A stretch of DNA of 42,080 nucleotides from Candidatus Heimdallarchaeota archaeon (lineage in GTDB: Archaea > Asgardarchaeota > Heimdallarchaeia > Heimdallarchaeales > Heimdallarchaeaceae). This document shows positions 1 to 8,360 of the stretch, in pieces. Both the position numbers and the translations under genes were made by a program. The notes below the pieces were generated by a model, which saw only the letters and a list, made by a program, of their open reading frames with translations, was not told the origin of the DNA and did not search any database. The stretch is from contig JAAFKI010000150.1 of NCBI GenBank assembly GCA_021399345.1, forward strand, positions 1 through 42,080. Direction: 5' to 3'. Within the stretch, counting starts at the first letter, position 1. Each line of letters opens with the position of its first letter.

Positions 1-83
1 AGGATAGCCAAGCGGACAACGGCGCTGGTCTTGAAAATCAGTTCCTTATAGGATCCGGGGTTCAAATCCCCGTCCTGGCTCCA
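1..83 (+). tRNA. tRNA-Ser(UGA), 5' end cut by the window edge
   Basis: This is a class II tRNA lacking its first three bases, which lie before the window. The visible bases agga pair with tcct of the 3' acceptor strand. The anticodon stem ctggt/atcag encloses loop cttgaaa (30-36) with anticodon TGA. A long variable arm forms a stem tcct/agga, as expected for serine. The T arm is cgggg-ttcaaat-ccccg and CCA is encoded at 81-83. By this alignment the discriminator base at 80 is T rather than the G usual for tRNA-Ser. Confidence 0.9.
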
Positions 84-135
84 TTTCCTCAAAGAAGTTA
101 AATCTGAGGGATTTAACAGTAACTGGTGTAAATTA

Positions 136-2232
136 TTGTCATCTATAGAAACTCCGTATATTTTAGGTATTGCTGAAAAACCACAAGCAGCTAGAAGAAT
201 AGCTTATGCTTTAGATGAAAATAATAAACCACAAAGTAAACGTCTAAAAAATATACCAATTTACATATGTAAAAGAGATGGAAAAAGAATAGTCATTGCA
301 CCCGCCGTAGGACATTTATTTACATTATCTTCAATAGGAAAGACTTGGAATTATCCTGTTCTTGATTATGAATGGGTTCCGAGTCATCTTGTATACAAAA
401 ACGCAAGAACAAAAAATTTCACTGCTGTTTTCAAGTCTCTCGCAAAAGGCGCAAATAATGTCATAATAATGACTGATTTTGATAGAGAAGGTGAGGTAAT
501 AGGTTATCTAATTTCAAAATATCTAGTAGGTAAGAGCAATGCAGAAAGAATGAAATTCTCTACTTTGACTAGAAGAGATATTATTAATGCATTTGACCAA
601 AGAGAAAAATCCCTAGATATGGGTTTTCTGAATTCAGGTTTAATACGACATTATATTGACTGGTTATATGGAATCAATTATTCACGAGCGTTAAGTCTTG
701 CGTTCAAAAGAGTATCTGGACGTTTCAAAACAATTTCAATTGGGCGTGTTCAAGGTCCAACTTTAGGCTCTGTTGTTGAACACGAAAATAGCATTAAATT
801 CTTTGTACCTATTCCCTATTGGACCATTAAAAGTGAAGTTATACTAAACAAAGAAAACTTCACAGCAATTTATGAAGAAGCTAAATTAAAAACCCTGAAG
901 GAAGCCATACAAGTAGTGAAAGATTGTAGTGGTTTAACTGGTAAAATATCTAATGTATCAGAAGAACCAAGTTTTCTTTATCCCTTTCCTCCGTTTAATC
1001 TAGGAAACCTTCAGAGGGAGACCTATAACCATTTTAAATTTTCTCCAACAAAAACACTTGAAATTGCAGAAAAGCTCTATTTGAAAGCTCTAATATCATA
1101 TCCACGAACAGATAGTCAGAAACTTCCAATGACTCTGGGACATAAATCAATCCTGGCAAAGCTAAGTAAACAGCACAATTATGATGTTTTTGCAAATGAA
1201 ATAATTGCCGCAAAGAAGTACAAACCAAGGGAAGGAAAACAAACGGATGCAGCTCATCCAGCAATACATCCCACAGGCAAAGAGCTAAATGAAACACTTC
1301 CTCCTGATGAGAAAAAACTCTATGATTTAATTGTAAAACGTTATCTTTCACTCTTTGGTAAACGTGCTGAATTTCTGAAAAGAACCATACAAATACTTGT
1401 AAACAAACACAAATTTGAGGTAAGAGGAAGTAAAATATTGGATGAGGGGTGGATTAAATATTACAAACCTTATTACTCGATCTCTGAGTATATTCTTCCA
1501 GATATCGAAATAGGTACAGAAGTTATATTCAAATATATTGATTCAAAAGAACACCTTACCTTTCCTCCACGTCGGTTTAATGAATCAACACTTCTCCAAT
1601 ATATGGAAGGCGAAAAAATAGGTACAAAAGCGACAAGAGCTGGGATTATCCAAACCTTGTTCGACAGAGGATATATAAGCGGTAAGGAAATAATGCCTAC
1701 ACCTCTAGGAATATCTGTAGTTAACGTATTGCAAGAACAATATCCTATACTAGTTAAATCAGAAATGACACGTAATCTAGAACAAATTATGGAGGATGTT
1801 CAAAATGAAAATAAAGATATTCAAGGCACAATTTTATCTATAAAAAGAGAATTGAAGGACCTTCTAGAGCTTTTTCATCAAAAAGAAACAGAAATAGGTC
1901 TTGCTTTATACAAAAATCTTCAGCTTTCTGAAAAATCAGATATAATTGTATTAGGTGAGTGTCAGCAATGCAAGAAGGGAGAACTAAGAATTATTAGATC
2001 AAAGAAAACAAGAAAACGTTTTGTAGCTTGTTCATCATATTTTGACAAAGCCATTGTTTGTAGCGTTACTTTTCCAGTTCCAAATACGGGAACCATTAAA
2101 TCTACAAAGAAAACTTGTATCCATGATGGTCTGCCAATAATTGAGTGGCAAAAGGGGAGAAGAAAAATTTCAATGTGTATATCTCCTGATTGTCCTTCTA
2201 AGAAAGAAGTTGAGAAAAATGAAAGCAAATAA
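136..2232 (+). CDS. topA: DNA topoisomerase I (type IA)
   Basis: Relaxes negatively supercoiled DNA by breaking and rejoining one strand. The N-terminal Toprim domain starts within the first 20 residues and has its metal-binding TDFDREGE at residues 113-120. The catalytic tyrosine is Tyr322 in SYPRTDS. The conserved stretches GINYSRAL, SIGRVQGPTLG and AAHPAIHPTG are all present. The last ~100 residues hold two cysteine-rich zinc-ribbon-like repeats (CQQC...C...C and C...CISPDC). At 698 aa it has normal length for archaeal type IA enzymes of the topoisomerase I/III group. The start is TTG at 136; no in-frame ATG lies near the Toprim start. It begins about 50 bp after tRNA-Ser, and its 3' end overlaps the next small gene by 14 bp. 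Confidence 0.96.
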   Translation: MSSIETPYILGIAEKPQAARRIAYALDENNKPQSKRLKNIPIYICKRDGKRIVIAPAVGHLFTLSSIGKTWNYPVLDYEWVPSHLVYKNARTKNFTAVFKSLAKGANNVIIMTDFDREGEVIGYLISKYLVGKSNAERMKFSTLTRRDIINAFDQREKSLDMGFLNSGLIRHYIDWLYGINYSRALSLAFKRVSGRFKTISIGRVQGPTLGSVVEHENSIKFFVPIPYWTIKSEVILNKENFTAIYEEAKLKTLKEAIQVVKDCSGLTGKISNVSEEPSFLYPFPPFNLGNLQRETYNHFKFSPTKTLEIAEKLYLKALISYPRTDSQKLPMTLGHKSILAKLSKQHNYDVFANEIIAAKKYKPREGKQTDAAHPAIHPTGKELNETLPPDEKKLYDLIVKRYLSLFGKRAEFLKRTIQILVNKHKFEVRGSKILDEGWIKYYKPYYSISEYILPDIEIGTEVIFKYIDSKEHLTFPPRRFNESTLLQYMEGEKIGTKATRAGIIQTLFDRGYISGKEIMPTPLGISVVNVLQEQYPILVKSEMTRNLEQIMEDVQNENKDIQGTILSIKRELKDLLELFHQKETEIGLALYKNLQLSEKSDIIVLGECQQCKKGELRIIRSKKTRKRFVACSSYFDKAIVCSVTFPVPNTGTIKSTKKTCIHDGLPIIEWQKGRRKISMCISPDCPSKKEVEKNESK

Positions 2233-2458
2233 ACAATGTCCAATTTGTAAAAAAGACATAGAAAACTTACAATCACAATATTGCAAGAATCATTCCAAAG
2301 CTAAAAAAGAACTAAAAAAAGGATATGAAGCTTGGCTAAAGGCCTATGGATCCTTTTCTTGGGATGACTTTCTTCAAAAAATCTTAGATCTAGAAGGTTT
2401 GGCTGGTGATTTTATTAGAGAAATAGCTCAACATGAATTCTATTTTTCCAATGAATAA
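2219..2458 (+). CDS. small zinc-ribbon protein, function unknown
   Basis: A 79-residue protein whose ATG at 2219 lies inside the end of topA, giving a 14-bp overlap that suggests translational coupling. The N-terminus reads CPIC at residues 7-10, followed by C...H near residue 23 (YCKNHS), a likely CxxC/CxxH zinc knuckle. The rest is charged and helical, with a conserved-looking segment KGYEAWLKAYGSFSWDDFL. The longer ORF in this frame opens at 2141 inside topA, but the first 26 codons are topA in another frame, so the internal ATG is preferred. I do not recognise a named family. The overlap with topA suggests a nucleic-acid-related role, but this is inference. Confidence 0.75.
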   Translation: MKANKQCPICKKDIENLQSQYCKNHSKAKKELKKGYEAWLKAYGSFSWDDFLQKILDLEGLAGDFIREIAQHEFYFSNE

Positions 2459-2515
2459 TTGGAAATTATAGTTTATCTTTTTAATACACATGAATTATTT
2501 ACATGTGGTTTGTTT

Positions 2516-2746
2516 TCAAGAGAAGAGCGCTGTATGAATTTGTTCCTTTTCTGGTAATCCCTCGATTTTAGTTTTTCCTACAAATATTGTAGGAAGTGAG
2601 GATACATTAAATCTATTTTCTGTCTTTATTTCTACGCTCTTGTAATTGAATAATCCTCCATACTCTTTTAGAACATTCTTTAATATGTTCTCTGCGATAT
2701 TACAGTATGGACAATCTTCAGTAGTGTAGAGTACTATCTCTTTCAT
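2516..2746 (-). CDS. glutaredoxin-like / thioredoxin-fold protein
   Basis: A 76-residue thioredoxin-fold protein with the redox motif CPYC near the N-terminus (TTEDCPYC) and the cis-proline segment SSLPTIFV. It matches the short NrdH/glutaredoxin-like redoxins that reduce disulfides in the cytoplasm; the reductase partner is not in this window. Two starts are possible: ATG at 2755 (MYEMKEIVLY) or ATG at 2746 (MKEIVLY). I prefer 2746 because a TATA-like TAATATA lies about 25-30 bp upstream on the minus strand (about 2767-2776), which would give a nearly leaderless mRNA. Confidence 0.8.
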   Translation of the reverse strand: MKEIVLYTTEDCPYCNIAENILKNVLKEYGGLFNYKSVEIKTENRFNVSSLPTIFVGKTKIEGLPEKEQIHTALFS

Positions 2747-2815
2747 CTCATACATTTTCTTTGTCTCTATATTAAAAAAACAACAAAAATTTTGGGACTA
2801 GCTCAGATGTTATGC

Positions 2816-2834
2816 GAATATTACAACAATATTC
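2816..2834. repeat. 7-bp inverted repeat
   Basis: GAATATT and AATATTC are separated by five bases (acaac), in the gap between the MazG-like gene and the glutaredoxin-like gene, both on the minus strand. It could be an operator for the downstream redoxin or a 3' hairpin of the MazG-like mRNA. AT-rich symmetry of this length can also occur by chance. Confidence 0.4.
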
Positions 2835-2860
2835 TGTTGCTAAATTAAGTGAAAAAGCAG

Positions 2861-3154
2861 TTATATTGAATCACAACTACAAGGGTTATTTTTACATTTA
2901 GGGCAAGAGTTGGAGTATTTATGTATAAAACCCTCCTCAACGTTTATTCTTGCGATGTTAGCTACACTCAAAGTCCATGCTATAATATCAACAATTTCTT
3001 CAGTTATTTTTTCCTTATCTTGTAGTAGTATAGCTTCCGCAAGCTCACCTACTTCTTCTACAAGTTTCAAAACAGTTTTCTCCAAACCTCGTTTGAGATC
3101 TTTATCCAAATATAAATTTTTCATTAATTCTTGATAATAAAGAATGATGTTCAC
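2861..3154 (-). CDS. MazG-like nucleotide pyrophosphohydrolase
   Basis: All-alpha NTP pyrophosphohydrolase of the MazG type, expected to hydrolyse non-canonical or excess NTPs to NMP and pyrophosphate. The metal-binding signature is LVEEVGELAEAI followed by the second acidic helix EEIVDIIAW; these supply the ExxE...ExxD ligands. A C-terminal tail carries CPKCKNNPCSC, a possible extra zinc site. The ORF extends to 3214, but the family normally begins a few residues before the YLDKDLKRGLEKT helix. GTG at 3154, directly after AAGGAG, or ATG at 3124 are therefore more likely starts; spacing from the ribosome-binding sequence to GTG is unusually short, so the start is uncertain. It lies 25 bp downstream of Sec61 beta and probably shares its transcript. 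Confidence 0.8.
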   Translation of the reverse strand: MNIILYYQELMKNLYLDKDLKRGLEKTVLKLVEEVGELAEAILLQDKEKITEEIVDIIAWTLSVANIARINVEEGFIHKYSNSCPKCKNNPCSCDSI

Positions 3155-3179
3155 ACTCCTTTCTGACAAAACAAGGTAA

Positions 3180-3362
3180 TCAATAGACGATATTACCAAC
3201 AAGTACAGCGACAATCAAGATAAGGCAGAAAGCAACAACGTACCAAGGACCAATTTTTACACCTGGTAAATCTTCATCGTAATACCTCATTAAACCTGCT
3301 CCTGTTGCAGGCATTGGACTTGTATCTCTCTTTTTCTTCTGTCCTCGAGAACTTCTGCTCAT
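3180..3362 (-). CDS. secG: preprotein translocase subunit Sec61 beta (archaeal SecG)
   Basis: A 60-residue tail-anchored protein: a basic N-terminus rich in Ser/Arg/Lys, the conserved ATGAGLMRYYDED segment, and one C-terminal transmembrane helix (WYVVAFCLILIVAVLVGNIVY). This is the standard layout of archaeal Sec61 beta, the small non-essential subunit of the SecYE beta channel. An ATG at 3377 also exists, but a TATA-like element at about 3391-3407 places the transcription start near 3370, which favours ATG at 3362. A MazG-like gene follows 25 bp downstream. Confidence 0.9.
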   Translation of the reverse strand: MSRSSRGQKKKRDTSPMPATGAGLMRYYDEDLPGVKIGPWYVVAFCLILIVAVLVGNIVY

Positions 3363-3390
3363 AATAATCAATTGCATTTTAAAATGGAGA

Positions 3391-3407
3391 TATATATTAT
3401 TTTTTAT
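3391..3407 (-). promoter_or_regulatory. TATA-like promoter of the Sec61 beta gene
   Basis: Read on the minus strand the segment is aaaaataatatata. It lies about 33 bp before the preferred ATG at 3362, so transcription would begin a few bases before that codon. This is inferred from spacing only. Confidence 0.45.
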
Positions 3408-3532
3408 CGGATACTTCTCCTCTAAATCATTAACGATGTAAAAGAATTTAAATCAACGTTACTAATTGACAAAGGAAACCAACCAACAAAAAATTTAAGA
3501 TATCATTAATTTCAAAGAAAGATAATACTGCT

Positions 3533-3609
3533 GACCCCGTAGCTCAGCTGGATAGAGCACCAGCCTTCTAAGTTGGGGGTCGCGCGTTCGAATCGCGTCG
3601 GGGTCGCCA
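3533..3609 (+). tRNA. tRNA-Arg(UCU)
   Basis: Acceptor gaccccg pairs with cggggtc, with discriminator G and encoded CCA at 3607-3609. The D arm begins tagctcagctgg. The anticodon stem ccagc/gttgg encloses cttctaa with anticodon TCT at 3567-3569. The T arm is gcgcg-ttcgaat-cgcgt, with a G-U closing pair. No intron is present. Confidence 0.96.
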
Positions 3610-3662
3610 TCTATTTTCTCTACAAAACATTTATGTTTTCATGAAATCTAAAGTGTTTGTTC

Positions 3663-5240
3663 ATGACTCCATCTAGAAAAATCAGAGAATTATATGCCGA
3701 AGGTTACCAACTGACTCCAGAGGCTTATGATTATCTAAATAGTTTGCAGGAAGTAGAGAATGTAATTGATAAGATTCTTGATTCAAACCTAAGCAAAGCT
3801 ATTCTCTCTATTGCGGACATTGATGAATTTCTCAATGAAGACACAATTAAAAAGGAGGAAATTTTGGAACAGTCTCTCCCGAAAAAGGAAGAAACTAAGA
3901 AACAAGAACAAGAAATACAACCAGTTCAAGAAAAGAAAAAAACAAAAGAAGAAGAAGCGAAATCAGAAATTAAGGTAGAAACAAAATCAAGAAGAGAAAA
4001 AATATCTTCAGATTTGGAAATCATTTTTTCTCCAGAAATACAAAAATCTGTTGCAACAGCTGCAAATTTTCGAAACTACTTTAAGAGCCGATTTCAATCA
4101 ATTAATACATTATTTTCAAAACGAAGAGATATAACTAATAGAGTTACCACAAACGACTTAATTCCCAACCGCAATCGAGATAAGATTTCACTAGTAGCGA
4201 TGGTAACGAAAGTACATAAAACGAGAGGAGGAACTGTTATTCTTGATTTGGAAGATCCATCAGGTATTATAACAGGAATCATTTATAAATCAAAACAAGA
4301 CTTGATTGCTAAATCAGAATTCATACTCGAAGATTCTGTACTTTGTTTTACTGGTAATTGGTGGAAGGATAGATTAAGTATAGATGATGTCCTTTGGCCA
4401 GATATTCCCTTTCACAAATCAAATTTTGCTTATGATGACGTGTATGCTTTATTCATTTCTGATATCCATGTGGGATCAAAAAATTTCGCTGAAAAACTAT
4501 TTATGCGTGCAATTAAATTTGTTAATGGGGATCTTGAAAGTGAAAAACTTAACGAGATTGGTAAGAAAATTAAGTATCTTTTAGTTGGTGGTGATATTGT
4601 TGATGGAGTTGGTGTTTATCCGGGACAAATAGAAGATTTAGCACAAGATAATATTCGTTTACAATATCAGACTGCTGCATATTACTTCGAACAGGTACGT
4701 GATGATGTTGAAATAATCATCATACCTGGAAATCATGATGGTGCACGAGCTGCTGAACCACAAACTCCAATTCAAAGAGAATTCGCTCCTGATTTTTATG
4801 GAATTGATAATATTCATCTTTTAGGAAGCCCTTGTTATCTAAAAGCACACAATGTGGAAATTATGATGCACCATGGAAATTCTATATTAGATATAAATGC
4901 AGCAATTCCTGCAATATCACATGAAACTTCAATACCAGCAATGGTTAGAATGTTGGAAAATCGTCATTTAGTTCCTATTTATGGGAAAAGAACACCAATT
5001 GCTCCAGAATCAGAGGATCGGTTAGTTATCTCAAGAGTACCAGATATCTTTCAAACGGGTCACACCCACATTGCGGGAGATGATACATACAAAGGTGTCA
5101 CTCTTATAAATTCGGGGACTTTTCAGTATCAAACTAGTTATCAAAAAAGTATGAATATTAATCCAACAGCTGGTTTAACATATTTTATTAACTTAGAATT
5201 ATTACAAAGAACCCAAATAAATTTTCAAGAAATGAAATAA
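3663..5240 (+). CDS. polB: DNA polymerase II (PolD) small subunit DP1, exonuclease
   Basis: DP1 is the 3'-5' proofreading subunit of the archaeal replicative polymerase D. The N-terminal ~130 residues are a helical part followed by a low-complexity Lys/Glu/Gln-rich linker. An OB-fold domain follows, then a calcineurin-like phosphoesterase domain with all Mre11-type motifs: SDIHVGS (Asp267), GGDIVDG, PGNHD (356-359), MMHHGNS and GHTH (466-469). The motifs look intact, so the exonuclease should be active. The length of 525 aa is normal. An upstream TTG at 3657 is in frame, but ATG at 3663 is the simpler start. The large subunit DP2 is not in the window. Confidence 0.96.
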   Translation: MTPSRKIRELYAEGYQLTPEAYDYLNSLQEVENVIDKILDSNLSKAILSIADIDEFLNEDTIKKEEILEQSLPKKEETKKQEQEIQPVQEKKKTKEEEAKSEIKVETKSRREKISSDLEIIFSPEIQKSVATAANFRNYFKSRFQSINTLFSKRRDITNRVTTNDLIPNRNRDKISLVAMVTKVHKTRGGTVILDLEDPSGIITGIIYKSKQDLIAKSEFILEDSVLCFTGNWWKDRLSIDDVLWPDIPFHKSNFAYDDVYALFISDIHVGSKNFAEKLFMRAIKFVNGDLESEKLNEIGKKIKYLLVGGDIVDGVGVYPGQIEDLAQDNIRLQYQTAAYYFEQVRDDVEIIIIPGNHDGARAAEPQTPIQREFAPDFYGIDNIHLLGSPCYLKAHNVEIMMHHGNSILDINAAIPAISHETSIPAMVRMLENRHLVPIYGKRTPIAPESEDRLVISRVPDIFQTGHTHIAGDDTYKGVTLINSGTFQYQTSYQKSMNINPTAGLTYFINLELLQRTQINFQEMK

Positions 5241-5260
5241 ATGTAAAAGATATCGTTTCC

Positions 5261-5674
5261 TTATTCCATGTGAAGTTCATCTTCATCAATCTGAACATAT
5301 GATAATATATCCGCTATTGTAGGTGCATGATTTGATAATACTGCAATTGCATTCTTGAATTCTTCAATATCACTAGTTCCCCCAACTAGATGAAAATCTC
5401 CTATAGATTTGAGAATTAGAAAACCGTTCTTTCCACGAACCATCACATCATTGATTGGGGCATAAGATAGTCTTTCAAGTGCTAATCTTGCAGCTGCCAC
5501 AAGTGCTGCTCCAATTGCTGAAAGTTCTGTTGAATTTGCAGTTTTATCTCCAGCGTAAAAAGCCACCCTATCTCCTGTTGCTGTCAAAATAGCAAGAGCT
5601 TCCAATTTTGCTTCTTGTGTAATATCTTTTAACTCTTTAGCCAGTGCATATGCGATTTTTCTTTCAAGTCTCAT
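5261..5674 (-). CDS. Roadblock/LC7-domain protein
   Basis: A 137-residue single-domain Roadblock/LC7 protein. Visible family features are the N-terminal helix, the strand EALAILTATGDRVAFYAG, the central helix LSAIGAALVAAARLALERL, and the strands VMVRGKNGFLILKSIGDFHLVGG. In eukaryotes and bacteria these proteins act as GTPase-activating or scaffolding partners of Ras-like GTPases (MglB, Ragulator); Asgard archaea carry many. A Ras-like GTPase lies about 8.5 kb away and a second Roadblock protein near 18.6 kb. A weak ribosome-binding sequence AGTGAT precedes the ATG. It is convergent with the PolD subunit gene with only 20 bp between them. Confidence 0.88.
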   Translation of the reverse strand: MRLERKIAYALAKELKDITQEAKLEALAILTATGDRVAFYAGDKTANSTELSAIGAALVAAARLALERLSYAPINDVMVRGKNGFLILKSIGDFHLVGGTSDIEEFKNAIAVLSNHAPTIADILSYVQIDEDELHME

Positions 5675-5860
5675 TAATATCTAAATCACTTTAACCATAA
5701 ATTAAGTTAATTAATGTTACTATGCTATTAATTGGATTAAGAAAATTAAAGATAGGGAAAGCTGCTAATTCCTCTACTTTAAGCGTTTTTTCTATTTTTT
5801 TTCACACTATCAAAATTTTTGTCGAGAAATTAAAGTGGAAAAGACTTTCCATAAGTAATA

Positions 5861-5930
5861 TTTTTAAACGCTTTTCTTTATTCAACTTCAATAAGAGATT
5901 ACCAAGCTTATGTAACAAGTTATAGGTGAG
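5861..5930 (+). promoter_or_regulatory. promoter and ribosome-binding site of aglB
   Basis: A TATA-like tttttaaacg at 5861-5870 predicts transcription from about 5893. A clear Shine-Dalgarno GGTGAG at 5925-5930 lies five bases before the ATG at 5936. The rest of 5675-5935 is T-rich non-coding sequence; a 67-codon frame inside it looks spurious. Confidence 0.55.
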
Positions 5931-5935
5931 ATTCA

Positions 5936-8206
5936 ATGTCAAGCGATACAGGTATAACCGGAATGCTAGGACGCTTTTGGAAAAAAATCGTTAATCATTT
6001 CGAAGATTATGAAATAAATAGGGAAGCTCTTCTTAATAGAATAAGTCTATTGATTATTCTCGCAGCAGGTATTATGATTCGATTGTTTTCTTTGATGAAA
6101 GGATATGATCCACTAATCAAGGCATTTGATCCTTATGTTCAGTTAGTAAGTGCTGAATATATTAATAGTAATAGTTTTATAGATTTCATACACTGGTTCA
6201 AAAATAATTCTTGGTATCCTTACGGTTTCCATACAGGAAGAGAACTATATTGGGGAGTTCCTGTAAGTGCAGTTATAATTAAATGGTTATTAGGCATATT
6301 CTCCATCGAAGTAACAATTACACAAGTAGCATACTTTAGTCCAGTATTTTATGGGTTCTTTACAATTCTTGCCTCTTATTTTCTAGGAAAAGAAGCAGTT
6401 AGTACTAGAACTGGATTATTCACGGCTTTCTTCATGGCTTTTGCCCCTGCTTTTGTATCAAGAAGCACGGCAGGGTTCTTTGACAATGAATCAGTAGGGA
6501 TTCTATTTACAGTTTTAACCCTGTATTTCTTTATACGAGCAATAAAACGTGGTGGTACTATTTCATCATTTTTAGCAGGTATAAGTTTAGCTTTATTGAT
6601 TGGAAGTTGGGGAGCTTATAGATATATCTTAGATTTATTACCTTTAGCAACTTTCTTCCTAGTTTTAACAAGGAAACTTACATTCAAACTGATTAAAGCT
6701 TATACTATTACAATTGTCACGGCACTAATGATAGGATTCTTGGTGCCTAGAGTACTGGTTAACAAGTTCTACAATATTGAAGTTATGATTCCTCTTTTGA
6801 TGATTGGCCTTCTAGTTCTGGTAGGAATAGTACAGAACCTTTCCCGAAGTCTAAGTGAAAAAACGTTTAAACAAGCTATAATTATAGGTTCAATAACGGT
6901 ACTATTTTTGTTAGCTATTCTAATCACAGTATTTCTGTCCTTAGGAATGTTCACAAACATTGCTGCTAAATTCTGGGCAGTTATTCTACCAGGAAATCGG
7001 TCAGGAATTCCGATTATTTCGTCAGTAAGCGAACATCAACCCATGACTTGGGCTGAGCTCTTCAATAGTATTCATATTATGATGTTCTTAATTCCCTTAG
7101 GATTATATTACTGTATTAAAAAACCAACAGATGTAAATATAATCCTCCTTACTCTTGGAGTAACTACAATTTATTTCTCAGGATCAATGGTAAGGTTGGT
7201 ATTATTGTTATCTCCAGCTGCTTCATTATTAAGCGCACTTGCTATAGATAAATTACTTTATACTTATTCTTTAAGTGCTCATGGTAAAATTGCTCTGACT
7301 AAAAGAAAATTAAGAATCACGAAATCAATAGGCAGAGATGAAGCCATAGTAGCTTATTTAGTAATATTCGGTTTACTTATTACATTTACTTTCCAAAGCG
7401 TAAAATTAGCGGAACAATATGCTCAATCCGAGATGGCTCCAGTTCTTTATAGAGATTTAGGTTTTCCATCTTCAGACTGGCAAGAAGCTTTATTGTGGTT
7501 GAGAAACAATGCTCAAGGACAAGGTATAGTTGCAAATAGTGCCCCTGTTGTTATGAGTTGGTGGGATTATGGTTATTGGATTACGAATTACGGTAATGCA
7601 ACGTCTCTTGTAGATAATGCAACTACGAATAAAACACAAATCGGTATGGTGGGAACCATGCTAATGTGGAACTTTACTGAGTCAGTTAAGTTGATGTATA
7701 AATACAATGTAAAATATGTCTTAATTAATAGTCAAGGTGGAATTCCAGGTCTTGGTTCAGACTTAGGAAAGGCACTATGGTGTATAAAAATTGCTGAATC
7801 TACAGTGCCAAGATATGGAATGACTGAAGAAGCTTTCTATGGTTTAAATGAAGCAGAAACACAATACAAATACCAAACACCATTCTACTCTTCAGTTCTT
7901 TATAGACTATCAGCTTATGATCAAGCCACTGGTTTTGCTTGGCCATCTGAATCTGGATCCCCTACAAGTAATAATCCTGGATTGTTAATTGATGCTGCAC
8001 AAAATCCTGTTTATGACCTTAAAGGTCCTGATGGTATAACATACTTCAGTGAAGTGTTCAGAAGCTATGGACTAGCTACAGGTATAGCAAATTCCAGAAT
8101 GTATCCACTAGTTAGGATTTATGAAGTAATTTATCCAGAAGATATTGCTCAGCTTTCTGCTGAAGTAAACGATAATTATCCTATACCTGAAAAAACTGAA
8201 GATTAA
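5936..8206 (+). CDS. aglB: STT3/AglB-type oligosaccharyltransferase
   Basis: Catalytic subunit of N-glycosylation, moving the lipid-linked glycan to Asn-X-Ser/Thr on the outer face of the membrane. The N-terminal ~480 residues form about a dozen transmembrane helices. The first acidic motif is KAFDPYVQ (Asp65), the second is GFFDNES (Asp183-Glu185). The C-terminal soluble domain carries the family signature WWDYG at 542-546, which binds the acceptor sequon. At 756 aa it has usual archaeal AglB length. Start at ATG 5936 is fixed by GGTGAG five bases upstream. It ends in a stem-loop that overlaps its stop codon. No other glycosylation gene is beside it, so lipid-linked glycan assembly must be encoded elsewhere. 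Confidence 0.96.
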   Translation: MSSDTGITGMLGRFWKKIVNHFEDYEINREALLNRISLLIILAAGIMIRLFSLMKGYDPLIKAFDPYVQLVSAEYINSNSFIDFIHWFKNNSWYPYGFHTGRELYWGVPVSAVIIKWLLGIFSIEVTITQVAYFSPVFYGFFTILASYFLGKEAVSTRTGLFTAFFMAFAPAFVSRSTAGFFDNESVGILFTVLTLYFFIRAIKRGGTISSFLAGISLALLIGSWGAYRYILDLLPLATFFLVLTRKLTFKLIKAYTITIVTALMIGFLVPRVLVNKFYNIEVMIPLLMIGLLVLVGIVQNLSRSLSEKTFKQAIIIGSITVLFLLAILITVFLSLGMFTNIAAKFWAVILPGNRSGIPIISSVSEHQPMTWAELFNSIHIMMFLIPLGLYYCIKKPTDVNIILLTLGVTTIYFSGSMVRLVLLLSPAASLLSALAIDKLLYTYSLSAHGKIALTKRKLRITKSIGRDEAIVAYLVIFGLLITFTFQSVKLAEQYAQSEMAPVLYRDLGFPSSDWQEALLWLRNNAQGQGIVANSAPVVMSWWDYGYWITNYGNATSLVDNATTNKTQIGMVGTMLMWNFTESVKLMYKYNVKYVLINSQGGIPGLGSDLGKALWCIKIAESTVPRYGMTEEAFYGLNEAETQYKYQTPFYSSVLYRLSAYDQATGFAWPSESGSPTSNNPGLLIDAAQNPVYDLKGPDGITYFSEVFRSYGLATGIANSRMYPLVRIYEVIYPEDIAQLSAEVNDNYPIPEKTED

Positions 8207-8249
8207 TTAATAATCTTCAACTATTTTTCCTTTTTTCATTTTTTCTTTT
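8198..8249 (+). terminator. hairpin plus T-tract after aglB
   Basis: GAAGATT and AATCTTC form a perfect 7-bp stem around a 7-base loop that includes the stop codon. Several runs of 5-6 T follow (8223-8249). This looks like an intrinsic terminator with a hairpin, although T-tracts alone are usually enough in archaea. Confidence 0.6.
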
Positions 8250-8292
8250 AAATCAATTTTATTCAGCTAAATATTTTGTATTTGAAGAGGGT

Positions 8293-8313
8293 AGTATTAC
8301 AAATGGTAATACT
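8293..8313. repeat. 8-bp inverted repeat upstream of EF-1A
   Basis: AGTATTAC and GTAATACT are separated by five bases (aaatg). It lies about 70 bp upstream of the likely TATA box of the EF-1A gene and beyond the aglB terminator, so an operator or activator site is possible. It could also simply be AT-rich chance symmetry. Confidence 0.4.
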
Positions 8314-8360
8314 CAAACTACTGAATAGGAGAATTAGACAAAAACAACGCAACCAAAATG

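Noticed and set aside
2797..2812. Sequence tagctcag after gggac on the plus strand, resembling a tRNA 5' end, and so a possible partner for the tRNA 3' half
   Set aside because: An 8-base match is expected about once by chance in this window; the D stem does not close, and the acceptor does not pair with gtgcccc.
5722..5925. 67-codon plus-strand frame before aglB
   Set aside because: Low-complexity, T-rich, contains the aglB TATA box, and resembles no protein; taken as leader sequence.
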